From contig JALDNG010000092.1 in the NCBI GenBank assembly GCA_024349245.1, positions 819,001 through 883,000 of the forward strand: a stretch of 64,000 nucleotides of DNA, written 5' to 3'. The DNA comes from Neodontobutis hainanensis (Eukaryota > Chordata > Actinopteri > Gobiiformes > Odontobutidae). Made by a program: the position numbers and the translations under genes. The notes below the pieces were generated by a model that worked only from the letters and a program-made list of their open reading frames with translations, was not told the origin of the DNA and did not search any database. The first letter of the stretch is position 1. Each line of letters opens with the position of its first letter. Shown here in pieces: positions 39,901 through 48,200 of the stretch.

Positions 39901-42445
39901 CCCCTGGTCCTCTATGTGATAGAAATTTACTTTTGTCTTTTCAAAATCATTTTGACCTGGTTAATTTCTATATTTAATCCAAGTTTAGACCCATTTAGTC
40001 TTTAATATTGATTTTTATTTTTGGAAGTTGGCCTAGTATTTCTTTATAGTTTTCACGACTCATTATGCTGAATGTTCCCAAAATAAAATAAAAAAATGGT
40101 GACCTGTCATTTGAATATGAATGACTGACTCAATGAAGAAAGCCATAAATGATCTTGGCATTATACATACATCTTTGTTTTCCAGGATTTCTTGTTTGGC
40201 CTCTTGCTCTGGCTCCGGAGGCTCTATCATGTCGTCAGGGTTCATCCCCAGGTCTCGGCCATGCATCGGGAGAGGATCCAGACTCTGCAAAATGAGAAAA
40301 TAACAGGAAGCATTTGAATTATACACCAAGGGCACACTAATAATGCATCTTTTTATGTTTTTTTTTTTTTTTTTACATATTCTGAGTTTTTGCACAGGAA
40401 TACACCTTTATAATTGTAGTAGTATGTCAGAAAGGGCAAAAACAGAGTCAAATAAAACATAAAGAAACAAAAAACAACAAAATAAAATTAGGTTGTGACC
40501 CTTGAAAGAAAATGCTGGTTATGTAAATGTTTCAGTTGTAACATAAAATTTAAGTAAGACTGAGGCTATACCATCTCATTACCTCATTAGGTCATTACAC
40601 TTAAACAGACGTGTACATTGTTAAAACTGTACAAGATGTAAATGGTTTGTGCTGGAAGAATGACTTCAAAAAGGCTTTTAACTCATTCTTTGTCATACCT
40701 AGCAACCTAGCAGCAGAGCAAAATGGACACAATCACAATCAATTGACAGAAGAAACACAACAAGACACAAAGCAACAGACACAGCATAACATACAAAACA
40801 AATTATTTATCAATTACAATTTAAAAAAGAAATCCAGGATGGAGTGTCTGCACTACAGCAGAAGCTGTGTAGAGTTGGTTACTAATGAAACCCAAACACA
40901 CACACAAAAAAAAATAAAATAAAATAAAACCTCCTGGAGACAACTAAACTCGTGACTAAACAATGGGCGCCAATGTGAGTGTTCACACCGACGCGAAAAA
41001 CGCCACGCGTAAAGGCCCGTACACACCGGGACGAATATTCACCAGCGTTATTCGCCAGCGTTTTTCAACGTGTTTTCTGTGTTCACACCCAAACCATTTT
41101 CGCTGACGATGAGCCGAGTGAACATGCAAATTCATTCCCTGACATTAGATGGCGCTTAATGTAAAACAGAAATACCCCGGTACACAAGGTGGCGCTGCGT
41201 AAATTTATGCTTCTGACACTTGCTTTTCACTCAGAAGAAGAGAGCAAGTAATTTTTGTAATCGATGTCGCATTTGTCATAAGTTCTTTGTGTTCCAACAC
41301 CAACGAGACCAGCAGTGCTCAAACACAAAACGGTCTTGCCGAGCACACATACTTAACAGCGAAGAAGATATACGCCAAGTAGCGTCTACACTGCCGGGAA
41401 GAAATAAGACGAAGAACATGCAAGGCAAGATGAATGTAGAGCTGCTGGTCTCGTTGGTGTTGGAACACAAAGAACTTATGACAAATGCGACATCGATTAC
41501 AAAAATTACTTGCTCTCTTCTTCTGAGTGAAAAGCGAGTGTCAGAAGCGTAACGTTGCACAGCGCCACCTTGTGTATTTCTGTTTTACATTAAGCACCAT
41601 CTAATGTCAGGGAATGAATTTACATGTTCACTCGGCTCATCGTCAGCGAAAATTGCTTGGGTGTGAACACAGAAAACGCGTTGAAAAATGCTGGCGAATA
41701 ACGCGCACCGATATTCGTCCCGGTGTGTACGAGCCTTTAAGATTGGATTAACCTTCCTGTACCCAAAGCCAAAAGGGCATGTGATGGAGAGCTCTGAAAT
41801 AAGACATGTGGCAGTAAAAGAAAAAAGGTTGTGAAAAATGACGAAGCATCTAAGTAATCTATGCACTAAAGATTTGACCCATTGTCAGTGAAGTGAAGGG
41901 TTTAAAGTACATTACAAAAGCAGAGTCTGTCATCAACAGCAGCAGTGATTGTCTATTTCAGCTCAAACAGGCCACAACAGACACTCAACATGAGCCAGAG
42001 ACTTACCATCACTGCTTACCTTTGAAATGTGCTTGCAGAGACACAAAGTTATTATTTTGAATCAATATTTCAGAACTGAACTAAATACAATTTGTGTGGA
42101 AAAAATGCTTTGACTGACTTCTGGATTGAAAAATTTGAAATTGAAATTGAAATTTGAAATTGTTTCTCCACAATGTAAATGTGTAAGCCAATATTGATTT
42201 CTAATTTCCATTTACACGTCGTCCACATTTATATTAGAGTTTAAGGAGGGAGATTAGATCATAAAGCTTGTAAATGTTATATACTAAAATGATAACTGAA
42301 CAGCATGTAACAGAACATCGAGTACAAACGCTGGCCAATGTGCAGCCTTCCACACACATTGTTCAGGGAGGTCATGACAAAAATGTCCCGAAAAACACAT
42401 TTATTTATTAAAACGAACATTTACCTTCGCATGGACTGTCCCCAT
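27944..42445 (-). CDS. samm50: SAM50, SAM/TOB complex beta-barrel subunit, 15 coding exons
   Basis: Core channel of the sorting and assembly machinery that inserts beta-barrel proteins into the mitochondrial outer membrane; it also contacts MICOS (known family roles). Fifteen coding exons join in frame to 1413 nt, 470 residues plus stop (human about 469). Residues 1-45 carry an acidic segment ([18 protein letters not shown]); about 45-125 form the single POTRA domain; about 145-470 form the Omp85-type 16-strand barrel, with the conserved [13 protein letters not shown] loop motif near 337-349 and a C-terminal [10 protein letters not shown] strand. No signal peptide is expected. Start MGTVHAK matches human MGTVHAR. 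Intron 7 appears to use a GC donor; all others are GT-AG. Introns are crowded with repeats, but no exon is damaged. Confidence 0.95.
28266..28312 (+). repeat. SINE tail fragment
   Basis: GTAAGTCGCTTTGGCGTCTG followed by CTAAATGACTAAATGTAAAT matches the 3' tail of the local SINE family; the head is missing. Confidence 0.6.
28664..28805 (-). CDS. samm50: samm50 exon 14
   Basis: Encodes residues 409-456: [40 protein letters not shown] and GVQSGD. Donor GTACAG, acceptor GTTCAG. Confidence 0.95.
28913..29059 (-). CDS. samm50: samm50 exon 13
   Basis: Encodes residues 360-409: [40 protein letters not shown] and GNLCNLNYG. Donor GTCAGA, acceptor TTCCAG. Confidence 0.95.
29060..30072. other. samm50 intron 12, no gene recognised
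   Basis: AT-rich intron with no recognisable coding sequence or clear repeat ends. Confidence 0.5.
30073..30140 (-). CDS. samm50: samm50 exon 12
   Basis: Encodes residues 337-360: [20 protein letters not shown] then SE. It holds the RGF motif of the Omp85 family loop 6. Donor GTAAAG, acceptor TTCTTAG. Confidence 0.95.
30620..30690 (-). CDS. samm50: samm50 exon 11
   Basis: Encodes residues 314-337: [20 protein letters not shown] then IADR. Donor GTACAG, acceptor CCTACAG. Confidence 0.94.
30873..31136 (+). repeat. SINE copy carrying a ~95-bp foreign segment
   Basis: Left part has TTTGATTCTCACTCTCCCCA and GAGCAAGATACTTAACCCAC; right part has CAAGTCGCTTTGGATAAAAG and TAAATG repeats. Between them, about 30978-31072, sits a segment that also occurs at 31815-31911 in samm50 intron 9 (see findings). 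Confidence 0.7.
31384..31612 (-). repeat. Interspersed repeat, opposite-strand copy of 26055-26313
   Basis: Forward text TTTATTTAACCTTTGTTTAT, AACTCCACACAGAAAGGCCC and ATGGGGATCAAACCCAGGAC is the reverse complement of the same blocks at 26055-26313, with scattered differences. In samm50 intron 10. Confidence 0.75.
31708..31794 (-). CDS. samm50: samm50 exon 10
   Basis: Encodes residues 285-313: [20 protein letters not shown] then LNKRLFWNS. Donor GTAAGA, acceptor TCGGCAG. Confidence 0.95.
31957..32028 (-). CDS. samm50: samm50 exon 9
   Basis: Encodes residues 261-284: [20 protein letters not shown] then RINQ. Donor GTCAGT; the acceptor CACAG is preceded by a run of 29 T on the coding strand (32034-32062). 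Confidence 0.94.
32034..32062. repeat. 29-nt A/T homopolymer at a splice acceptor
   Basis: Uninterrupted A run on the plus strand. On the samm50 strand it is poly(T) and forms the polypyrimidine tract of the exon 9 acceptor. Confidence 0.95.
32148..32276 (-). CDS. samm50: samm50 exon 8
   Basis: Encodes residues 218-260: [40 protein letters not shown] and ALS. Donor GTAAGA, acceptor TCTTCAG. Confidence 0.94.
32430..32870 (+). other. Small ORF with a membrane-helix-like stretch, origin unclear
   Basis: At 32664-32852 an ATG-started 62-codon frame reads [20 protein letters not shown] and [16 protein letters not shown]: a short polar N-terminus, one hydrophobic stretch of about 22 residues, then a polar tail. 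It is antisense to samm50, inside intron 7. The preceding sequence (GGACACGCTACAAGATTTTT) resembles the ends of fish DNA-transposon-derived repeats, so this may be transposon sequence rather than a host gene. I do not recognise the protein. Confidence 0.25.
33196..33283 (-). CDS. samm50: samm50 exon 7 (GC donor)
   Basis: Encodes residues 188-217: [20 protein letters not shown] then DRGLSAELN. Exon 8 must join in phase 0, and the only site that fits is AAT followed by GCAAGT. The nearby GTAACA would put exon 8 out of frame. Acceptor TTTCCAG. Confidence 0.9.
33646..34150 (+). mobile_element. DIRS-like retrotransposon gag-type fragment
   Basis: GC-rich frame of 180 codons, unlike its AT-rich surroundings. 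It reads [20 protein letters not shown], an acidic-to-Pro-rich start, then [29 protein letters not shown] and [19 protein letters not shown]. The last two blocks resemble the gag-like ORF of vertebrate DIRS1 elements (MPRVEETL..., PVLPSK...TSAL...). It is truncated and out of context, in samm50 intron 6. The assignment rests on remembered motifs. Confidence 0.5.
34195..34880 (-). mobile_element. Tc1-like transposon relic
   Basis: The minus strand reads [20 protein letters not shown] then [11 protein letters not shown] near 34370-34440, matching the Tc1 catalytic region where DES is expected. Further right, ICFRR and QIIGIK-type pieces resemble the N-terminal HTH region, with frame breaks. The catalytic core is mostly missing. 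In samm50 intron 6. Confidence 0.65.
35166..35728 (+). mobile_element. Internally deleted Tc1-like element
   Basis: From 35381 the frame reads [20 protein letters not shown] then [20 protein letters not shown] and [10 protein letters not shown]: a Tc1 N-terminus fused to a middle part. CATAGTTAGGGGTTGGGTGA (about 35175) and its inverted copy about 35615-35640 bracket the unit; beyond them the right side ends GTTACGAGCACAACTGTA, a typical Tc1 end. No full transposase is left. Confidence 0.65.
36013..36143 (-). CDS. samm50: samm50 exon 6
   Basis: Encodes residues 145-188: [40 protein letters not shown] and FER. First barrel strands. Donor GTAAGA, acceptor CCTCAG. Confidence 0.95.
36217..36323 (-). 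CDS. samm50: samm50 exon 5
   Basis: Encodes residues 109-144: [20 protein letters not shown] then [15 protein letters not shown], the end of the POTRA domain and the entry to the barrel. Donor GTAAGA, acceptor TGTCCAG. Confidence 0.95.
37400..37870 (-). repeat. LINE 3' end, related to 21470-21720
   Basis: CATTTATTTATTTGTCAGGG, TAGAGCTAAAGCTAATTTAC and CCTGTCCCTGGTGGGGCAAT have close relatives at 21480-21620. I take both as 3' parts of the same LINE family, transcribed leftwards. No coding remnant is obvious in this copy. In samm50 intron 4. Confidence 0.55.
38025..38112 (-). CDS. samm50: samm50 exon 4
   Basis: Encodes residues 80-109: [20 protein letters not shown] then [10 protein letters not shown], the middle of the POTRA domain. 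Donor GTGAGT, acceptor CTGCAG. Confidence 0.95.
38214..38315 (-). CDS. samm50: samm50 exon 3
   Basis: Encodes residues 46-79: [20 protein letters not shown] then [14 protein letters not shown], the start of the POTRA domain. Donor GTAAGT, acceptor TTTCAG. Confidence 0.95.
38713..38881 (+). repeat. tRNA-derived SINE
   Basis: GTGGCTCAGTGGTAGAGCGG head, GGGCAAGACACTTAACCCTA body and AAGTCGCTTTGAATAAAAGC tail. The B-box part is shortened. In samm50 intron 2. Confidence 0.8.
38882..40170. other. samm50 intron 2, rest, no gene recognised
   Basis: No coding sequence or repeat with clear ends recognised between the SINE and exon 2. Confidence 0.5.
40171..40284 (-). CDS. samm50: samm50 exon 2
   Basis: Encodes residues 8-45: [20 protein letters not shown] then [18 protein letters not shown]. 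Donor GTATGT, acceptor TTTGCAG. Confidence 0.95.
41010..41740. mobile_element. Fold-back element with ~300-bp inverted arms
   Basis: Left arm about 41010-41320, right arm about 41439-41740, separated by about 118 bp. Outer ends AAAGGCCCGTACACACCGGG and (complement) AAAGGCTCGTACACACCGGG. In the inner 80 bp or so the arms are identical by eye. Outer parts differ at scattered sites. The flank is GTAA on the left and TTAA on the right, so a TTAA-type target is possible. No transposase is inside; the open frames in it are mirror images of each other. In samm50 intron 1. Confidence 0.85.
42425..42445 (-). CDS. samm50: samm50 exon 1 (coding part)
   Basis: Seven codons, MGTVHAK, followed by donor GTAAAT. 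Too short to stand out as a frame; accepted because it matches the human N-terminus MGTVHAR and joins exon 2 in phase. Confidence 0.9.
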
Positions 42446-44874
42446 GGCGACTATATTCTGCTAAAATCTTCTTCTTTCAGGGTTAGGTATTATTAAAACG
42501 GGGAAAATGACTAAATGGGCACAGCTACTCTCTCCAGGACCAAACCCCCTTCAAGAGAGACGCCATGACAGTAGCAAGAGGCTAATGTTGCATTCAGGGA
42601 TGATAGGGAATGAATGCTAACTTTTACTTTGCATTTTTCATTTTATTCTTTTTTTACACATATCAGACAATACAGTACAACGTCTTCGGACATTAATCCT
42701 GTTAATAAAATATAGAAAACGATTTTATATGGAGTAAACAGATTTAGGAATAACAACATTGTTAAAATCTATAGAAAAAACAGGAACATTGTAGAGTTTT
42801 CAGAAATCAGATTGCTTTTAAATGCAGCACACTTTCTTCTCGCTTCTGATTGGTTAAAAGGTGTACCGCATTTCAACAGATCGACATTTACAATAAATGG
42901 CCAGCAGATGATGCCATTTGTTTTATTTTGATTTCATTTCTTACTAGGTAACTGCCAGCGCAAAAAATAAGAAGGCTAATATAAACGTTTATCGTTCCTC
43001 AGCATGAAATGTACTTTTTAAAGCAGTTCACAAACAGGTGCAAAAAAATGTTTAGGCAAATATATAGATTATTTTGAGGGATTTAAAGTACTTATCAAGA
43101 GGGAAGAGAAGACTAAGATGGTCACACTGAGATAATGGCATAAATAGAGAGGATTATTTATGTACTGAATGTCAACACAAAAATACAATGGTTGTAAGAA
43201 TAAAAATAAAAAATAAAATAAAAAATAAAAAATACCATCCACCAATTTAACAGGCAACTCGTAATAATTGTAACTCTGCTGTATAGAGTTATGTGTTTTC
43301 ATTAAAGCTTAAAGCTAGAGTTGCTGATTCTGTGTGACAGGTGTGTTAATCCCGGCCCCTTGAATTACAGAGCAATGAGGTTGCATTTATTCGGTGCAGG
43401 AGTTATTTGAGGGAATAAATAGTAATGAACAGAAGAACTGTGGGCTTTTCTTACGAGAGAGTGTGGAGAAAAAGGAGCAGGGCTAATTAAATTCAGTTAC
43501 CATTAGTTTTAACTGATTTTAGCATTTAAAAACATGTCTGTGACGGTTCTCAGTCATCCAGGTTATCCTGAAGAATAGGTAGAAGGTTGATGTCTCATCC
43601 CTGGTCCAATGAGATGTCTTCACATTAAAAACTAAGTCCAGACGTCTTTGCTTCAACCTTTTCTTCAGCATTTAGAAAAGGAGCCCGAAATGTCCCCTCC
43701 TTCTGTTTACAGTGTCTCTTCAGTAATGACTAACATTTTTGGCCATGCTTAGGTTGTATGGTAATTTTTTTTGATCATCTAACCTTTATCATTAAGTAAT
43801 TTGTCACAGAGCAGAAAGTTATAGCGGCAACAATGTGCCCCCATAGGACAACATCTCCACACACTTGTTGAAGCATCACTTGAGCTTATCAACAGCGTCA
43901 TCACAGTTCTTATGGACAAAGAGGCTGCTGCCCCATAAGACGCCAAGATATAAGATGTCCCTGGTCCTTGGCTGGATAAGCTGTCTACAGGGCAAGTCAA
44001 CTGTTCTGGCTCTTAATTGGAAAAGACAATGACATCTCAGAACTGAACACTAATGACTTACACTGGTCACCAGAAAGAGACTAGAGGCAGAGACTGTTGG
44101 ACACTCTCAAGGATTGTTTACATGAGACTCATTTATAAAACACCTAGTGTGTCTTGGCCGTTCGGTTACTCAAAGATGGCCTGGCAGACATTCTATATTT
44201 CTATCAACAGCTGAGTGTATCCGTGTGGAACTAGCCCCTTAGTCTGTTCTGCAACAGGGGACAAGGGTTGGTTGACCATTAAACCCCTGTGGGAACTTCC
44301 AACCCCCTTAAGGTCAGCTTTGGTTCTGTGAAGGTTTGTTTAAAGGCTGTACCAGTGCTGAAAGTCTGTGAAGAGTCCTCTTTGACTAAGCAGCTTAAAG
44401 ACCCACTCTTGGACACAGTGAAGAACCATCTCCTCAGCTGCTGCAGCTCTTTCAGACTCTGAAGTGCCCAGAACCAAATGAAGCATGGACCCACTGGACT
44501 TGCCTTTCCTGCTGACCCTGCTGAAGCTGAGGTTCGTGCTTAGAGATTCAAAACTGAGGCTGTGCTTCTGATGGTGACACTTTGAAGCTTGTGAAGATAG
44601 GATGTGGAGTTAAACAGGACTCTAGCCTTTCATTCAGACCTGCCTTTGAAGAATCCATGAAATTAAGAAACACTTAAGTCGGGATAAAGTCTGGAGGATA
44701 GTGCACGTGTGACGGCGTCCAAAATTATACATATTAAAGCATTCAATTCAAGTTTGGCGCATTTGTGGCTCTTTTATTAGACAAGACTGATTATAACTTT
44801 AAAGTAATGAAAAGTGAAAAAGTACAGAGGACTTTTCATTTCACCAACTACTTTTTATATTTTCAAAAATAGAT
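42446..44874. other. Divergent spacer between samm50 and scube1
   Basis: Contains the samm50 promoter and 5' UTR next to 42446; no CpG-rich block or TATA box stands out there. A Penelope-type terminal fragment is possible at 43538-43690. From 43700 to 44700 I see nothing I can name; the open frames there lack recognisable motifs. Confidence 0.45.
43538..43690. repeat. Possible Penelope-like terminal repeat fragment
   Basis: GGTTCTCAGTCATCCAGGTT, AAGTCCAGACGTCTTTGCTT and CAACCTTTTCTTCAG resemble the right side of the palindrome at 62296-62480 (GTTCTCAGTCATTCAGG on the complement; CAAACCTTTTCTTCAAG). Confidence 0.45.
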
Positions 44875-45172
44875 TTGGCGGTGCCCTCAGCCATGAGCGT
44901 TTGTCGTGACGCCGCTGGACCCTCATTACACGCGCGCCTCCCTCTCTTTTACCGGCGTGCTGCAGCCAATCAGAACCCTCCGCTGGTCCCTGGCGCTCGC
45001 TCGTGCCTCTGTACCCTGTCTCTCTCCAGTCAGTCCACCACAGCGGTCCTCCTCTGCGCCGCTCCGAGGCTCACACGCACATACACTACACTCATTTACG
45101 CACACACGCCGTACGTTCACCAAAGGCCCTCCGAAGAGCCCCTGAAGCCCTCACACCGAGCGTCAGTCAGCC
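44875..45172 (+). promoter_or_regulatory. scube1 promoter region and 5' UTR
   Basis: GC- and CpG-rich block (GACGCCGCTGG, CACGCGCGCC) directly upstream of the scube1 start, in AT-rich surroundings. A CCAAT box in GCAGCCAATCAGA lies at 44966-44970, about 200 bp upstream of the ATG. Short open frames across this block are a by-product of high GC. Confidence 0.55.
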
Positions 45173-45260
45173 ATGGGGAGCGCCTGTTTCTGCCGGGACC
45201 TCTGTTTGTTTATGCTGCTCATAAATACTTGCAGGGTGATGGGGAATGTCGGACTCGCAG
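45173..45260 (+). CDS. scube1: scube1 exon 1 (signal peptide)
   Basis: Encodes residues 1-29 plus one base of codon 30. The start sits in CAGCCATGG, a good Kozak context. LCLFMLLINTC is the hydrophobic core. Donor GTAAGA at 45261. The last G joins exon 2 as GAT (Asp). Confidence 0.88.
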
Positions 45261-48200
45261 GTAAGAGCTCCTCTTTAGTGCTCCTTCTGGCTTTGGCCGA
45301 GTGTTTGTGGCAAATTTGAAATGCATGCCTTGACTTTTACCTTCTTAACTCGGAGGAGCATTATTGAGAAACTTATGTGAAGGGTTTAGCTGAAAGAGAA
45401 GAGCGTGTGGTCACTTTTGAACTTTGCAGATTATAGACTAGGCTACTACTATTGACTTTGGGCTGATTTCATGGTGGCTCATCGGATATTTTTGCACCAG
45501 AAACCTCTTTTTGTGTACACTTCACTTCCTTCAGTGTTTTCACTTGGAGTTAGTTCAAATAAATATCTATATATATATTTTATATTTTTGTGACGCTGCA
45601 AAAAACACATTTCCAGGGTTTTAAACGAGTTTTCACTTTAGCAGACTTTTGCTTTTCCAGCGCGTAATTGGTCAGATTTAACGGGGAAAGAGCAGCTCCG
45701 TGTGCGGGACAAACGCACGGTGTTGACCCTCCCCAGTCAGACTCAGAGCTCTGTCTGTTTGAATATCCCTCACAACACGTGCCCCTCACTGTGCCACAGC
45801 TTTAGTCAGGGTTATACAGTATGTGAAACTTAATGTCAAGCTCTTAATAAGTGGCCCATTCCTCAGTGTCTATTATCTTTTTTTTTGACTTTCTTAATGA
45901 AGCAGTATCAAAAAGCCTTGTTACTTTAGTCTAGTGTGTGTATCAATCAGTGGTGGAAAAAGTAGGCCTATTCCCATTATGTAGCCTACTTAAGTAGAAG
46001 TACAGTAACTGTGTTTAAAAACGACTGGTAAAGCTACTTCTTTACTCAAGTAAAAGTAAAAAAGTACAGTCTTTGATATGTAGGCTACTTAATATAGTCC
46101 CTTTGAAGTAAGCAACATATTTTGTATTATATACATATATACATACATATTTCTGTTCGTGATACACATTTGTGATAACGCCACAGTTGTTTACAGTTTT
46201 TGGTCCAATAAAATGTAAGACCTAGATGAACAAATTTTATACTGATTTTGTCACCATAAAAGTTCCTACATTTTTTAAATACTTTTAAGACCTTGGAAGT
46301 TTCCGGTTAATGTTGTCTTTGTGGGAAGTTTATAGATAATTAACTACTTAACTACATTAACATAATAGAGGTTACTAGCCTTCGGGGCTCTTGACAAGTG
46401 AGAGTTAGCTAGCATTAGCTTCAAAACCAAACCATGTTCTCCAATAGCATTGCACACGTTGTAAACTGACTTACAGAAATACAAAATAAGCTATGCCATG
46501 AATCATTCTTGGAACCAACAACCAACAAACAGTTCTCCTAAATACAGCAATTGATGGCTAATGTCTCTCTTTCGTCGTTCATTTTTTTATTCTTTATTTA
46601 ACCAGGTAGGTCAATTGAGACCCAGGTCTTATTTACAATGAAAACCTGGCTCAAACCATGACTCATTTCATTGGCTCCAGATTGGTTATTAAAAGATGTG
46701 TAAAGATTTTAGGGTAGTTCAGTTGGCAACTCAAGTGTCCCTAGTGTCTGTCTCTAAGTGTTAACCCTGCAAAAAACTGGCTATCTTCCTGGATGTACCC
46801 TGCCTCAGGTCCAGCAGTCACCAATCCCCGGGCCGCGGACCGCTACCGGTCCGTGGGTCATTTGGTACCGGGCCGCAGAGAAAGAATAAATAACTTACAT
46901 CATTTCCGTTTTATTTATTATCTGAGTCTGAACGATGTTTTATTTTGAAAAATGACCGGATTCCCTCTTTTACATCCGTCTATGACTCACTCTTGACGCT
47001 TGTCCCAGTCACGTAATACGTTGCCGCTAAAATTAAATCCCCAAGCTAACGTTAGCAAAATGAGTAAAAAACAAACGTCTTTGGAAAGTTTCTTCGCGAA
47101 GGGGAACAGACCCAGTGAGGAGACAGAAGGACATACGTCTTCCAAGACAAAGTAAGCTGCATTTAACAGACAATACCAAGAGCCCTACTTAAAATATAGA
47201 TTTATAGCGACAGGTGATTCCCGCGCCCCAAGCCTGCTCTGCAGAATATGTGGCAGCCGGCTCTAATGAGAGAATGAAGCCTTGAAAGTGCTTCGACACT
47301 TGGAGACCAAGCACCCTGCATTAAAAGACACGTTTATTAATATAAATAATCCCGTCCATGAAAATATTGTCTGATATTGAACCGGTCCGTGGCGCATAAA
47401 ATGTTGGGGACCGCTGAGATAGGCCCTTGTCACCCCTGACCCCTAACGGAACTAAGCACAAGAAAACGAATGAATGAAGATTTAAGGCCATATCTTAATA
47501 GAATAAAACAGAGGAGCTGAAATATAATGTGTGCGTTCATATATTACTGTTTAATAAATTACTATTTATTTTAGATAGTTTTTACTTTAACAAACATACA
47601 TCAGACTTCTTTTATAATACAGTCTTTCTGTTTGCAAACCAGCACTGATACCTGCCTCACAATTACAACAAACTCATCATTATTTTAGAGTAACTTGGTT
47701 TAATTAGACCTAAAATAATACTCATTATACTTGTCATTTGTAGCTTGTGAAAATGTAAAAATACTTTTTTCATTATTTTCTTAGTCTAAAGTGTATCCAG
47801 TGGTGGCGCATTAACACCTGTATGTCATATTGTTGGGACAACATGAGTCCCTGTCCCTATAGAGTGCTGTGGGGAAAACTTTTGTAGTCATTTATTACTG
47901 TTCAGACAGTCTTTGCGATGTATGTATATTGGGATGGCAGTCAGTTTCTTCAAAGACAGCATTTATTTTTAGGCAGTCCAAGCCAAGAAGATCAAGTAAA
48001 CATTTAATTATGACATATATTATAACAACACATAGGATCATCTTATAGGCACATGGTAATGCTGGTTTAGCCAGGTTTGGGTTGGAGGGAGATGGGAGTA
48101 AAAAATGGTTGGGGGTTGAGTGACGGGAGGCAGTGAGGTCCCAGGAGGAACTGCTGCAGAGACCAGTATCGATCAGAGCAGAGTGCAGACCAGAGACTCA

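Noticed and set aside
41220..41560. Overlapping frames on both strands, about 100 codons each
   Set aside because: They are mirror images produced by the fold-back palindrome; no protein motif.
44279..44494. Minus-strand 71-codon frame between samm50 and scube1
   Set aside because: No motif, and it is the length expected by chance.
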